DNA of 64,000 nucleotides, taken from contig CM055606.1 of the NCBI GenBank assembly GCA_029379385.1, forward strand, positions 5,456,001 to 5,520,000, written 5' to 3'. Origin of the DNA: Quillaja saponaria. Its lineage: Eukaryota; Streptophyta; Magnoliopsida; Fabales; Quillajaceae. The notes below the pieces were generated by a model, which was not told the DNA's origin, did no database searches, and worked only from the letters and a program-made list of their open reading frames with translations. Shown piece by piece: positions 22,979 to 36,246 of the stretch. Numbering within the stretch: the stretch's first letter is position 1; the number at the start of each line of letters is the position of its first letter. The position numbers and the translations under genes were made by a program.

Positions 22979-23008
22979 CTACACACACACACACACACAT
23001 ATATATAT
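22979..23008. repeat. AC/AT microsatellite
   Basis: About nine AC units are followed by AT units inside the LTR. The corresponding place in the other LTR (about 32990-33008) has only AT units, so the AC run expanded after insertion. Confidence 0.8.
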
Positions 23009-23987
23009 CTAGACACTTAACATCCTACTTGAAAGCTAACTCCTTTTTGAACACTCTACTGAGTATTTTAAAATAAAGTTAATTACTTCAATCTATTCAA
23101 GAATTCAAATTTTATAGTTTAATGTTAACTTATTTAACTTTCGTATTTTCTAACTTAGTATATGACTAATGAGACTTATGTAGATCAACTTCTAAAAATA
23201 TATTGATGTTTAAGTTCTCTTAAATGTTTTATTAAATAACTAGTATATATCTTTCATTTTAATTCACAATATATATTCATAGGTATATACATGCTTTCCA
23301 ATACTTTTAGAATAATTCTATTATATCTTGTACTACTTATCCTAACAGAAACTTCATGTCACTCACTTTTCCGTTCTTGAAATAATACTATAACTAATCA
23401 ATATCTACTAACAATAATAATCCCATGAAAATACTTTAAACACTTGAGGATATATATCTATCCTTCCATGATTTGGCTTTACTGACTAAGCAGCTTCTAG
23501 CTACCTTAGCCAAGAAGGATTACCCTCCAAATTTAAGGGTGGTTATACACGGACAGAACAAGATAGGGCATCCTTCAACTTCCTTGACTTGGCTAGAATA
23601 TGAAGGAAATGCAAAGATAAAGGAGAACAAAGAAGGGTGATAAGGTGGCTGCTATCATTTATAAACCAACCCGTTCAACAGCTCTAAGACTTACCTAATC
23701 ATACTTCTAAAGTCTTAAAGTCCAAAAGGACAAAATCACATCACAACTTTGTTGATTTGGTTGTAGCAAAGTGAAAGTCAAGAAAATGAGATAATCCCTC
23801 ACGGCATAGATGCAAATGTTTGCTTGATGTCATAGACAATAGCACCTATAAGACAAAGAAAGGGAAAACTAGGAAGGAGATGAAGGTAAATCAGCAACAA
23901 GCTGTCGTTAATATCTTCTAATCAAAGTAAATTTCAGCTTCTAATCAAAGTGGTTTTCTTGAACCCTACATTCCAAAATTTCTCTTT

Positions 23988-26900
23988 TGTTACAACCCTC
24001 ATAACCCAATACCGAAAAATCAAAATTTTAAACACAATGTATAAATTTTTGTTATAAAATAATAAATAAGTAAACAAATTAAATAAGTAACATTGTAATT
24101 AACATATTATAACCTAATATTAAAATATGAATTATATAAGTGTGTACAATTAATTAAAATTTGATTAACGTGGAACTTGATTTTATTTGGTTTAAATTTT
24201 CTTAATAAGTGAAATAAATCTGTACACAAAATAAACTAGTCAACATTTACAATGAGTAAGTGTATATATATACATAGATATAATCAAGAATAAATATACG
24301 TCACATGTTAAATTTATGACTTTGACCAAGATTTTATTTTACCTTTTATTTTATTTTTTTCTTTCTTTTTCTCTTTCCTTTTTAATCTTATTTTCTTTGT
24401 GGCTGTGCATTCTCCTTTGCCACAACCTTTGTTTCATTTTTTTTTTCATTCTCGAACTTTGGCTTCCTCTGCTGACAGAGGATCTCAACTCCTCCTTCAC
24501 TCAATTTTTTTTTTTTCATGATTAGAAGCTATGGTTTTGCACTTGTCTTGACTCTTAGCAGCCATCATCAACGACAGCCCATGTTTAGTCGTAAAGCTTC
24601 GCCCCCTGTTCTACCTTTGCAAGTCTTTCTGTTGGTCGAGAGCTGCAACTTCCCTTCTCGCTTGTTAGCTTCATCCTTCCTTGCTTGGATTGGGTTGTGG
24701 GTGGGTGTATGTAAGTTGGAAGCGACCAGGTAGCAACTTTGTTTTATGATCCCTGTAATATGATAGCAGCAAGCTCCTCCCTTGGGTATGCATTCTAGCT
24801 TCTATTAAGAGGAGATCAACCTTATTTTGTCCTCTTCCTCTTGTCTGTAGGTTGCTCCAGCTGTGAGGATGTGACTGCCCTGCATCCTTGCTTGCAGCCG
24901 TGAAGTTGGCTAGTTGTTTGGGGTTGCAGTTGCCTTCCTCATGTCTTCAATTCCTCCCCTATTTGTGTTTGTTAAAAGGAGATCAGCCTTATTTTGTCCT
25001 CTTGTTTTCTCCTTTTCCTCTTGTCTGTAGGTTGCTCCAGCTGTGAGGATGTGACTGCCATGCATCTTCACTTGCAGCCGTGAAGTTGGCTGGTTGTTTG
25101 GGGTTGCAGTTGCCTTCCTCATGTCTTCAATCCGTCCTTTATTTGTGACTTTGTGCCTGTAACAAGCTAAGTTCTTCTTCTTGGTAAACGTTGGCATCTG
25201 TTTAATGATAGCAGCAACTTGTATTCTTGGTAAAGGGTGAGGGCTGACTTTGAAAGTTTTAATGTTTTGTTAGTTTTACTACTTCAAATTAATGGTATTC
25301 TTACGAGTTAATGTTGTGGATGAAGGGTTATATGAAATTGAATTAAGAATCTTGAACAAGAAACAAGAAAATTGATGGATTAAGGTAGAACAATGGAGGG
25401 TTAATCTAAGTTATTTTTAACTCTTTCTAATTTAAATGAGTAGTAGTTTTTAAATGATTAAGATAACTTTAAAACTAATGTGGGAATTATTGTTAATGCG
25501 AAATTAATGTAGTATGTTAATTAAATTTGGATAGTTATATACATAGATATACATACACATTAAGGAAAATAATTTATGCACCCAAGATATTTGATAAAAT
25601 GTTTACAAGAAAACTAGCTATAACTTTTTAATTAAAACTTGGTAAATTTAAGTATTGATGGTTAGTTGTTATTAAAATTTCAATAAAAAGTTCATAACAA
25701 GAGAAAAGGGTTGGTTGATATGTTGAGTTAAGGAGTTAATGAAAGTGAGTATTGGGTATGAACAAATGAGGTTAAGTTGTGGGTTAAGTGTTAAAAAATG
25801 AGTTAAGTGGTTTTTGAAGAGATGTAGGGGGCAAGTTTTATAGGTGAAAGAAATTCAGTATTTTGGGTTTCTTCAAGGCTGAATTAAATTAAGAGTTTAA
25901 AATAGAAAATGTAGCTTAGGATCTTGAGACAATGTCTACAAAATTTCATAGCCTGGTTCTAAGTATATTTTTCGGTAGATCTTATGAACTGTAGCTAGAC
26001 TAGCAGGATTTTTAGTGCACTTAAGTTAGTCCAGGGGTCTTCGTCGGGGGTTAGGGTTAGAATTAGCTTAGGACATCTAAATGAAAGTTATTCCTAACAT
26101 CTTGAAATACTGAACTAGAAAGTTTAGTAACTTAATTCCTAAGTATGAGAATTTCATAAAAATGGGAATCTAAGGCTGGCAACCAGGAATTTTTCGGGTG
26201 TTCTGTTTTTGTTTATGTGAAGAATCAAGTGAATTTTAGGCTGATTTTAGGAAAAGTTTTTAAATAAGAAAGCTAGATAACTTGCTAAATTTAATGTTTC
26301 AACTGGGTTTTATTAAATTTGATTAGGTATGTAAGTAAAAATAGTGAAATGCCTAAAGAGTAAATTTTAAAGAATAAAACTTTTAGGTATGTTCAATTAA
26401 CTAAGATAAGGTTAGAGTCGTCAAAATCCTGTGTTTTGCAGAATTTGATGCAACTTCAAAGAATAAACTGTATTGATATACAAATCTAAAAATTACAAAT
26501 GATATACCATTATAAAGATACATGTGTTTAGTATTTAATAGAGGAACATATGATTATTAAAGTGAACACTGGTCTTAGCCCGAAGTTTGGACAGTTTCAA
26601 CATCTTTAACTCACTCATATTTTCTAACTTTTCTAATAGTTTATTTCTACCTTGTGCATTATCAAGACATCAAAGATGTCTTTTCATTATTAGCTTTACC
26701 ACATAAAGTATAATTTATACTACTTGACATAATAGCTTAATAGAAAACTTTCATAAAGAAACCTATATAAGCTTAGTAATTAAAAGGTTATAAAAATTAC
26801 ATTTATGAACTAAGTATTATTTGGAAATATGAATTTCAATTCCGGATCCTAATATGGACTTGGTGAGATGCGCGAAAGAAAGTGCAAGTGACGAATAAAA

Positions 26901-27987
26901 TCAGTTGAAGGTGAGTGGTTAATTGTTACCTTTGGGGGCTAGATTATTATATGTATTTGAATAAATGTGCAAGTACAATGTTTCAGTGAGTTATTTAAAT
27001 TATGTTTGATTGATATTGGTTATGGTTGATAAGAGCCAGCAAAATGAGATTTTTCTAAGAAATGATTTTTATCTTCAAAATTAAAATCTAGGTCCACCTA
27101 GGTTATTCTGATTTTAAATCCCGAGAAGTTCTGATTCTAATAAATGTTTTTTTTTTAAATTTGAGTGGTCAGCCTCAGTAGGATAGATTATGTACGGAGA
27201 TTAATCTGTTATGATAGTGTATAAATGCCCGGTAGGGGGCAATACTGTTGTTCAGGGCTGGGTTACTCATTGGCTCTTTGGTTGCTTTGCATGCTATTAT
27301 TGCTCTGATTTATTTGTGATCCTATGAATCATGTAAATTGTGAATTTATAACAATTACAATGTATATGTGTACTGTGAATTAAGATATGAACATTGTTGC
27401 ATGATGTTACTATATATGTTATACACTTGTGTTGAGTAATGCTAGTACCATTTTGGTGCAATTTTTCACTAACACTGTCTATAGGACTCACCCCCTTTTA
27501 GTGGATTTTTTTTAGGAACAGGAGGTCGGTACATGGTGTCGCTGAGCTTGTGACTTGCCGGTCAAGTACAACAAGGTATTTCCAGAATCTCAGACTTGTA
27601 GTCAAGGATGAAAGTTTACAGTCACACTAGAACTGTGAGGTGTCTAATTTTGTATGATGTAAAATTCTAGTTATTTATCTTGTTTAGGATGTGGACGAAG
27701 CAGAGATTCTTGTGGTCATTGTGTTATTGTAGTGTGAAATCATGAACATAGGTGTTTGTATTTTGAGGCATGTTCCATATTACTGGGAACCTTTGTTAAC
27801 ATTTTTCAGTAAACTATTAACTGTTTTAGGAAATAAAATTTTACAATGAACTTCTGTTTTATAAAAAGTTACTTTTATGCATTAGATAGGCCAAGAGTCA
27901 TGCTTATTACTTTGTTTTGAAGTCAGGGTTACAGAGGTTTGGTTATCCAATCCTCCGGCCAATCATGCCTTTGTGAGGGGTGTGACA
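23988..27987 (+). mobile_element. Related long-LTR-like element nested in the 3' LTR, opposite orientation (probable solo LTR)
   Basis: It begins TGTTACAACCCTCATAACCC and ends GAGGGGTGTGACA, the same kind of termini as the host LTR but in reverse orientation. Its 3' third (about 26900-27987) is recognisably similar to the reverse complement of 21777-22900, for example GGACTCACC..TTTTTTTTAG, GGTATTTCCAGAATCTCA and AGATTAATCTGTTATG. The 5' two thirds are more diverged. The uninterrupted LTR at 31795-35182 lacks the sequence, which defines it as an insertion. No coding frame, primer site or second LTR is seen, so a solo LTR of a sister family is the simplest reading. Confidence 0.6.
24811..25145. 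repeat. Two-copy tandem duplication of about 170-180 bp
   Basis: The stretch starting GGAGATCAACCTTATTTTG at 24811 recurs at 24978, and GTAGGTTGCTCCAGCTGTG at about 24847 recurs 180 bp later. The second unit has a 13-bp insertion. It creates a repetitive minus-strand open frame (24910-25197) that is not a gene. Confidence 0.85.
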
Positions 27988-28985
27988 CTACTAAAATCCA
28001 CAAGAGCAAGGAAAGGAAACCAACTCACCAAAAGCTTCAATTTAGATGCCCATCAATTGAAAACCCACGGCCAAGTTAATAAAAATGGAGGAAAGAATAA
28101 CAGGGCTCCTAATTATTTCAAGCCTTTTATTTGCAATAACTAATTTCAAATACAAATGATGAAGAAGAAATAGAAAAATAGCAACTTTTGGCTCAAAAGA
28201 CTATCGGCTAGCCAAAATGAAAAGATAGAAGATTCAAAGTTCGGCTATGGCGGTGGAGAAAGAATAAAAGGAGCTAGAACCAACAACCATTAGAAAAAGA
28301 AGAAACAAATCACATAAATCATGTAAAAGATAAGAACTTAATAAAATAATATATCAAGTTTCACGTGCCCAAAATTGTGGCCATGATTTACTTGTAGTTA
28401 AAATATATATATATATATATATTCAAATATTACTCAACATTTTATATTATATGTACTAATTTCATTAATTAATACTCTTTAAATGAAATGAATTCTAAGT
28501 CCAAGTCACCATAATATGATGAAATTGCATTTTCTAGTTTTATGCATGTACAAATGTCTATATAGGTAAATGTTTATTTATTTTAGTTTTATTCTTATTT
28601 ATTATGGTTTCACCTATAAACAAAAATTATCATTGACATATTTATAATACTATATTAACGTATTGAGTTATAACAATAAACATATATATATATATATATA
28701 TTTAATTAAACTTTCTAGCTTAAAAAAAAATACATGGTGCAAAAATTAATCTTGTTGCATCAATAAATATAAATATTTGTACACTTGTTGTATACCTTAA
28801 TAAAAAAATTACCCAATAAAGTTAACCAATTAAATAATAAAAATTAACACTTGCATTTTTTCTATATTTATTTTTTCATGTATTCAATTACGTAAATTTT
28901 ACTTTGTGTAATATTTTATTCACCTACCCACAACTAGTCATTTACAAACATTCTAATGTGTACATTAATGTATCAGGTTATTACA

Positions 28986-31779
28986 TTCTTCCCCTCTTAA
29001 AAGAAATTCATCCCGATTACTAATAAATTGTTTACCTAAATTGGATGTAAATATTGTCATTTCACTGCAATCTCAATTTCCCACGTAATTTCTTGTTTAT
29101 AAAGATATTGTTAAATAATTTTATTTTATTTATTGTTATCATTTTTTATTTTTTATTTTTTATTTTTACGAAATGAATGGTTTTGAATCAAATTTTACAG
29201 ACTTGTTTATTCATAATCACTACTAATTATTCTTCACACATTAAGTTCTTATCCACTTCTACTTCTTAGATTTGTAACAAGTGAAACTTTTTCAATTTTG
29301 GATATATACTAACATAAAATTAATAAGCCTAATTAAGTTAAACGTGTAACTTAAATAGCTGAAATTAAATTATAGAAAATTTTAATCTGATTCCCTTGAA
29401 AACAAAATTAGCCTTTTAAAAAATATTAAACTTAATATATTTTTTTTATCACGACTCTTCACCACGTTTCCACTACGTCACTCTGATAACACCTAAACCC
29501 CAATCCATGTTCAGAATCATATCAAATTTTTTATTTAAAATTTAGATTGATGAACTAAATCAGATAATTACATGAGTGAAATAAATTAACTTCTATTTTC
29601 TTTAAATTTGAAAATTTATACAGGTTTTTCTGATTCAAGCAAACTATTTTCCTTAGTTTCTATCTACAGATTTCTTAATTTTCCTTCTGTCACTTTTTAA
29701 GAGTCGTCTACATGATATTGATATACGTGACACATAATTTCCATGATACATAATTTTTTATGCAATAAAATAAAATAAATATTTTAACTATGATTTCCTT
29801 GTACCAGAATATACGAAGTTAGACATACCTAAAGTACAACATAACATTCTTTTACTACTATTATTTCCGGTATGTAATATTAATTTGTTCATAGCATCAC
29901 TGCACTTTCCTTATTTATTCATAGTAATTTACCATTTCTTTTTAGAATCAATATTAGCAATGGAGTTTATCCAACGATAAACTTAATCCTAATTATAAAG
30001 CTACGACACAATCAAACCTAAATGAACAAAATGTTAAATTAAATTGTACCAATCTCCACTGGGTTTATTGTTTGATATTTTATTTTCCAATTGTCTTTTT
30101 ATTTAAGAAAATGAAGGATGTCACTTCCTAATTATCTATAATTGGTTATTTTTCTAGCATGAGTATCACTTTATTTATCACTAAAATTACTTGAAACAAA
30201 ATCAAGATCCAAATAGACTTCAAAATTACTTGTGCGCATACATTTTATATCCATATAGGTATAATACTCATTTATTTTATTCATACTTACCCTTATTTTT
30301 ATAATCGAAGACTTACGTCATTTTATTCTAATTTATAATATTTATTGATTCAATTTCTTTTATACTCATGTTATTTATCACCACCTCTCAATGTACACTT
30401 TGATACTCATTAATCTTATTAATTAAAATTTTCACAATATTTCAAACTTAACTTTTTTACAGTCAACGTTCCTAATGTTGTCATATTGGATTGTAACACT
30501 CTGTTAATAAATAAGCGATACTATTAGAAGAATTTTCTCTTTGAATAATAAATAATATAACTGGTGTTAGCAAAATCGGTTAAATTAGTATACACTGAGT
30601 GAAATGAAAACATAAAAACTCAATGGAAAGTCTCGAATGCATTTAAAAAGAAAAAAGAAAAGAATTCCATGAATCTCAAGCTTCACTTTTCATTAGACGT
30701 CAAAACATATCTACTAAACCCAATGAATTTCAAATCTTAAACATACTTTATCAAAAATTCATACTTGAAGAATTTAACACAAACCTTATTTTTCTTTTAA
30801 ATGTTTGCAACACAACACAAAATATTTCACATGTTACTCCTTGCTTCTTACTCTCACGATTTATAAAAGATAATGAAACATGAATAAATTCAAAAGGCAT
30901 GATTAAGATCTCATTATACGTCATTGGTTATAGAAAATAGTTTCCAGAACGTTATTCCTTCTTGATCTAAACTTAATGGTATTCCAAGTATAAGAAGGGT
31001 CTGAGTCTTTATTATCGATCAAATAAATTAATAATATTAGGGAAAGGAAAAAAAGAATTGCTGTTAATTATTACACAATCAAAACGAATCATTTTTTTCT
31101 TTTAATCGATAAGTGTATTAATTCCAAGATTTGATATTTGATATTGGAATTAGTTTGCAAGTTGACTTTGAAAAAGAAGCTTTTCATACCTCTTAAGACA
31201 AAAATTTAGGAGGAAATAAATGGACAACACATGTATATGTGTTTTCACTATCCATTTCACAGAAAAATAAATAGGTTCGAAATAGGTTTCTTCAATAATT
31301 CATGTAGTCTACATAAAAGTAGATCCTTTTATTTCCTTTGCTCCTCATTATTCCTATTTAAACCTTAATTATAATAGTTTTACAAACAACTATCTATTTA
31401 ATGAAACTAAACTAAAGGGTTTGCCTCTTACGGAGGTTACTATTGCTAAATTTAAAATTTCAACTAAATTACTCATGGTTCCTTACGACTTAGTTTCTTA
31501 TCAAAGGCGCCTAAGGTCTGATTAACTCCTTATCAAAACCAATATTCTACTATCTCACACAACTCACAACACGACTACTACGTGTTATCATGTCTAAACA
31601 AACATAATTGAATTTCATGCATATTTATAGTATAAGTCCAAGAATAGTACATTAGAGAATCACAACTTGAAGAATCAGGATGGATTAGAACATATCACTA
31701 AGTCCACATATGCCCTGGTTAACGGGCACAAACAGAGCAATGACTTCTTTTATTTGCAGTCATGGACCTCTAAATCTAG
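28986..31779 (-). other. Non-coding internal region of the LARD-like element
   Basis: No frame longer than chance is seen, and no gag, protease, RT or integrase motif could be found on either strand. On the minus strand it ends GGGATGAATTTCTTTTAAG then AGGGGAAGAA next to the 3' LTR. That ending is common in Tekay/Del-type chromoviruses, so a relative of that lineage may be the autonomous partner (inference). Confidence 0.6.
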
Positions 31780-31791
31780 GCTCTGATACCA
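31780..31791 (-). promoter_or_regulatory. Primer-binding site (initiator tRNA-Met) of the LARD-like element
   Basis: The minus-strand sequence TGGTATCAGAGC is the standard plant retrotransposon primer site complementary to the 3' end of initiator tRNA-Met. It lies three bases from the end of the 5' LTR (..TGTGACA AGT TGGTATCAGAGC). Confidence 0.9.
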
Positions 31792-31794
31792 ACT

Positions 31795-34700
31795 TGTCAC
31801 ACCCCTCACGGAGGCATGACTAGCGAGAGAATTAGATAACCAAATCTCCATAACTTTGACTTCAAAACAAAGAAACAAATACGACTCATGACTAAAAATA
31901 AATTTACTAAAACAGAATTTAACTGTAAAAGTTTTTTTACTAACACAAATAATAATTTACTAAAAATTTTAGCAAAAGTTCCCCTCAATGTGGAACATAC
32001 CCAAAATACTAACATGTAAATTCTTGATTACATTCAATTAAATAACAACAAAGACAACATAACCAAGGATCTCCACTCTGTTAATGCCATAAACTGTAAC
32101 AAATTGACTTTTCACACACACAACTCATAGAAACCCAACACCCTAATTGTAACTACAAATTTCCATCCTTTAACTTCAAGTATGAGATTCTGAAAAATAT
32201 CTTGCCGTACTCTATCAACAGGTCATGAGCTTGTCAAAGCTATATGCTAAAATCCTACTACTAAAAAAAAAATCAACAAAGGGGGGTAAGTCCCACGGAA
32301 CTCAGTGAGTAAATTACATACCCTGAGGGTAACAACATCAATCAAAGCACATATATCACCATTTAATCTCAAGTAATAGTATTCATGTCTTAATTCAATG
32401 GTGCACGTACGTACTTGTAATTCTCATAAGGCCATGATTCACATGTTTCACAAGCATATATAAATAAATTCAAATATTCGAAATTCACAATTCCAAACAA
32501 AATACTCAAAGCATTACAAATCAAGCAAAGAGCCAATGAGTAACTCAGCCCCGCACAACAATACCACCCCCAACTAGCATGTACCCGCCACATAACATAT
32601 TATTCTTAGTACATAATCCATCCCACCAAGGCTGAGTACTCTACTTTTAAAACATTTATCAGAATCAAAATATTTCATAAATTCAAATCAAAAAATCCAT
32701 ATTTCAATTTTGAAAATAAAATCATTTCTTGAAAAAATTCACTTTGTTGGCAATTATTAACAACAAACAATATCAAATAACAAGCATCAATCGAATATTC
32801 AAATTCACATAATTATCTGGCAACCAAAGTGCACGTAATTTACTTACAAAGTTCAAGAACAAGACTCGTCATTCAGTTTAGACTACGATAGTGATGGTGC
32901 ATCCTCGATATGATATGGAGCTGAAAATCATAAGTTCATATATTATTTAAAGTAATCATTTTATAATTAATTCTATAAGATCATCATCTTATATATATAT
33001 ATATATATAGACACTTAACATCCTACTTGAAAGCTAACTCCTTCTTTAACACTCTACTGAGTATCTTAAATAAAGTTAATTACTTCAATTTATTCAAGAA
33101 TTCAAATTTTATAGTTTAACGTTAACTTATTTAACTTTTGTATCTTCTAATTTAGTATATGACTAACGAGACTTATGTAGATTAACTTCAATACATATTT
33201 TGATATTTAAGTTCTCTTAAATGTTTTATTAAATAACTAATATATATCCTTCATTTTAATTCACACATGCATATTCATAGGTATATACATGCTTTCCAAT
33301 ACTTTTAGAATAATTTTATTATATCTTGTACTACTCATGTTTCACTTACCAATTTAATCTAACCCATTATTTAACTTCTATTAAAACTTACAACATACAA
33401 ATTCTAAATTTACATACTTGAATCTTAATTTTTCTATTTCCATAACTAAATAAAACCATCATATATATTCACTATTTTCTTTAATGTATACCTAAACATC
33501 TACATACACATTAATGCATTCACTAAGAAATCCTATATCATCCAATTCCTAACACAAACTTCATGTCACTCACTTTTCCGTTCTTGAAATAATTTTATAA
33601 CTAATCAATATCAATTAACAATAATGATCTCATGGAAATACTTTAAATACTTGAGGATATATATATATATATATATCCTCCCACGGTTTGGCTTTATTGA
33701 CTAAGCAGCTTCTAGCTACCTTAGCCAAGAAGGATTACCCTCCAAATTTAGGGATAGTTATACACGGACAGAACTAGATAGAGCAGCCTTTAACTTCCTT
33801 AACTTGGCTTGAATATGAAGGAAATGCAAAGATGAAGGAGAACAAAGGAGGGTGACAAGATGGCTGCTATCAATTATCAACCAGCCCGTTCAACAGCTCT
33901 AAGACTCACCCAATCATACTCCTAAAGTCTCTAGTCCAAAAGGACAAAATCATATGACAACTTTGTTGATTTGGCTGCCAGCAAAGTGAAGTTCATAGTC
34001 AAGAAAAGGAGATAACCCCTCATGGCATAGATGCAGATTTTTGCTTGTTGTCATAGACAGCAGCACCTACACGGCAAAGAAAGGGAAAACTAGGAAGGAG
34101 ATGAAGGAAAATAAGCAACAAGCTGCCGTTAATCTCTTCTAATCAAAGTAAATTTCAGCTTCTTAATATAGGCTTCTAAAGTCCACAAAAGCAAAGAAAG
34201 GAAACCAACTCACCAAAAGCTTCAATTTAGATGCCCATAAATTGAAAACCCACGGTCAAGTTGATAAAAACAGAGGAAAGAATAACAGTGCTCCTAATTA
34301 ATTCAAGTCTTTTATTTCCAATAACTAATTACAACTACAAATGACGAAGAAGAAATAGAAAAATAGCAACTCTTGGCTCAAAGGACTCTCAGCTAGCCAA
34401 AAATGAAAAGTTAGAAGATTCAAAGTTTGGCTATAACGGTGGAGAAAGAATAGATGGAGCTGGAACCAATAACCATTAGAAAAAGAAGAAACAAATCAAA
34501 TAAATCATGTAAAAGATAAGAAATACATACAATAATATATCAAGTTTCACGTGCCCAAAATTGTGGCCATGCTTTACTTGTAGTTAATATATATGTATAT
34601 ATATTCAATTATTACTCTATATTTTACTTTATATGTACTGATTTCATTAATTAATACTCTTTAAATGAAATGAATTCCAAGTCCAAGTCACCATAATATA

Positions 34701-34861
34701 ATGAAATTGCATTTTTTAGTTTTATGCAAGTACAAATGTCTATATAAGTAAATATTTATTTATTTTTGTTTTATTCTTATTTATTATGGTTTCACCTATA
34801 AATAAAAATTATCACTGACACTGATAATACTATATTAACCTATCAAGTTATAATAATAAAC

Positions 34862-34895
<34 letters not shown>

Positions 34896-35182
34896 AATTC
34901 TACCTTCTAGCTTAAAAAAAATACATGGTGCAAAAATTAATCTTGTTGCATCAATAAATATAAGTATTTGTACACTTGTTGTATACCTTAATAAAAAAAT
35001 TATCCAATAAATTTTTAAGCTCCAAGTTAATCAATTATATAATAAAAATTAACACTTGCATTATTTCTATATTTATTTATTCAATTATGTAAATTTTACT
35101 TTGTATAATATTTTATTCACATACCCACAACTAGTCATGTACAAACATTCTAACATGTACATTAATGTATCATGTTATTACA
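31795..35182 (-). repeat. 5' LTR of the LARD-like element
   Basis: It is 3388 bp, bounded on the minus strand by TGTAATAAC at 35182 and TGTGACA at 31795, and followed by the primer site. It is the intact partner of 21777-28985. Compared with the other LTR it has an additional segment near 33340-33545 and an (AT)(GT) microsatellite near 34862-34894. Confidence 0.85.
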
Positions 35183-35507
35183 ATTGTCATCTCTATATAA
35201 ATGAAATCATATTACCGTCGTCAAGTATCTGTACATTTTTTTTGTGAAACTCAAAATTATGTAGTTCAACGCTTTGTTTGCAAGTTACATGTCCTAAATG
35301 AATTAGAATTAGTCAACAATCATGTTTGAAATATCTTTCTACAGCCAACTACAGCACACAAAGTATTACTAATTACTAATTAGGGTGAATGGTTCAATTC
35401 AAATCAGATTTAACTATTAATTAACAAAAACACGTACAAACTCATTCAACACAATATATCTTCTTCTGACAATTCTATTGGATGACTATGAGGAGGCTCT
35501 CACCCCC

Positions 35508-35516
35508 TATATATAT
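35508..35516 (+). promoter_or_regulatory. TATA box of phytocyanin copy 2
   Basis: TATATATAT in a CACCCCCTATATATATG context, about 95 bp before the ATG at 35610. Only about 325 bp separate it from the end of the LARD-like element. Confidence 0.5.
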
Positions 35517-35609
35517 GTCATTTGCTGCAAGCCTGCAACCACATCCAGATAACTAATACACTTAAAAGCCTCAACACCAGAAGACCAAACTTGTTGATTC
35601 CACAGAAAG

Positions 35610-36246
35610 ATGGCCAGCGGCTTGGGTATGATTGGGTGCTTGATTGTTGCAGTGGCTCTAGTAATGGGGCCAACTCAGATTTCAGCTACAGAGTATAACG
35701 TTGGAGATAGCTTGGGTTGGACAGTTCCCCCCCATGCAAACTACTACTCAGACTGGGCTAGCACTAACAGATTCTTTGTTGGTGACAAATTGAGTAAGTT
35801 TAATTAATACCCACAACTTGTATTTTTGTTTTAATATCTAGGTTTTTGTTAATTTCTTTGATCAAAGCTTTTGTAATTGATGGGTTGTTTTTGCCATGAA
35901 TTGATTAGTATTCAACTGGACTGGAACTCACACCGTTGGAGATTTATCAAAGGCTGATTATGAAAGCTGCACAACAGAGATTGGCAAGGTATCAGGTCCT
36001 GTGTTTACCAGTAATTCGAATGAGTTGGTGTTTACTGTTACATTGACTCGACCAGGTTCTCGCTACTTTCTCTGCACAGTTGCTACTCACTGTGCCAATG
36101 GCCAGAAGTTCAGCATCAATGTCGAATCGATAAACTCCGATACCCCAGCACCTGCTGAGGGTCCTGATTCCTCTGCATCATCTCTGTCTTTTGGAGTCTT
36201 ATCTGCGCTACTAGGTTCCAGCTTGGTCTTCTTCAGCTACTTCTAA
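35610..36246 (+). CDS. Stellacyanin-type phytocyanin, complete two-exon gene, copy 2
   Basis: Exon 1 is 35610-35793. The intron 35794-35908 (115 bp, GTAAGT..TTAG) lies in phase 1, and exon 2 is 35909-36246, giving 173 residues. Residues 1-26 are a signal peptide (MASGLGMIGCLIVAVALVMG..). The plastocyanin-like domain follows (about 27-133), with YNVGDSLGW, WASTNRFFVGDKL and FNWTGTHTV. Copper ligands are His69, Cys117, His122 and axial Gln127; Cys82 and Cys123 form the expected disulfide. The axial Gln puts it with stellacyanin and umecyanin. A Pro/Ser-rich linker (about 137-152) and a hydrophobic C-terminus predict a GPI-anchored apoplastic protein that carries one electron or binds copper; the partner is unknown. 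The intron position is the usual one in the family. A poly(A) signal AATAAA lies at 36355-36360. Confidence 0.93.

Larger units (their letters stand above)
21777..28985 (-). repeat. 3' LTR of the LARD-like element, carrying a nested insertion
   Basis: The two pieces 21777-23987 and 27988-28985 together match the 5' LTR at 31795-35182 in the same order. In plus orientation the LTR runs from TGTCACACCCCTCACGGAGG to GTTATTACA, so on the minus strand it starts TGTAATAACC and ends TGTGACA. The adjoining 28986-28999 is a polypurine tract on the minus strand (AAGAGGGGAAGAA), marking this as the 3' LTR. A roughly 4-kb related sequence interrupts it at 23988-27987. Confidence 0.8.
21777..35182 (-). 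mobile_element. Non-autonomous LTR retrotransposon (LARD-like), 13.4 kb
   Basis: Minus-strand order: 5' LTR (35182-31795), primer-binding site (31791-31780), an internal region of about 2.8 kb without any coding frame (31779-29000), a polypurine tract, and the 3' LTR (28985-21777). Very long LTRs, a tRNA-Met primer site and an internal region without gag or pol are the hallmarks of large retrotransposon derivatives, which depend on proteins from a relative. The ends obey TG..CA. The flanking 5-mers (TTCAT and ATTGT) do not match, so no target duplication is evident. The right end lies only 427 bp before the ATG of phytocyanin copy 2, at the edge of its promoter. Confidence 0.8.

Noticed and set aside
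24316..24733. Two overlapping plus-strand frames, one very hydrophobic (Leu/Phe-rich)
   Set aside because: The Leu/Phe richness comes from a pyrimidine-rich tract in the LTR-like insert, with no conserved motif.
24910..25197. 95-codon minus-strand frame with an internal peptide repeat
   Set aside because: The repeat is the DNA duplication at 24811-25145 inside a non-coding LTR-like element; there is no domain similarity.
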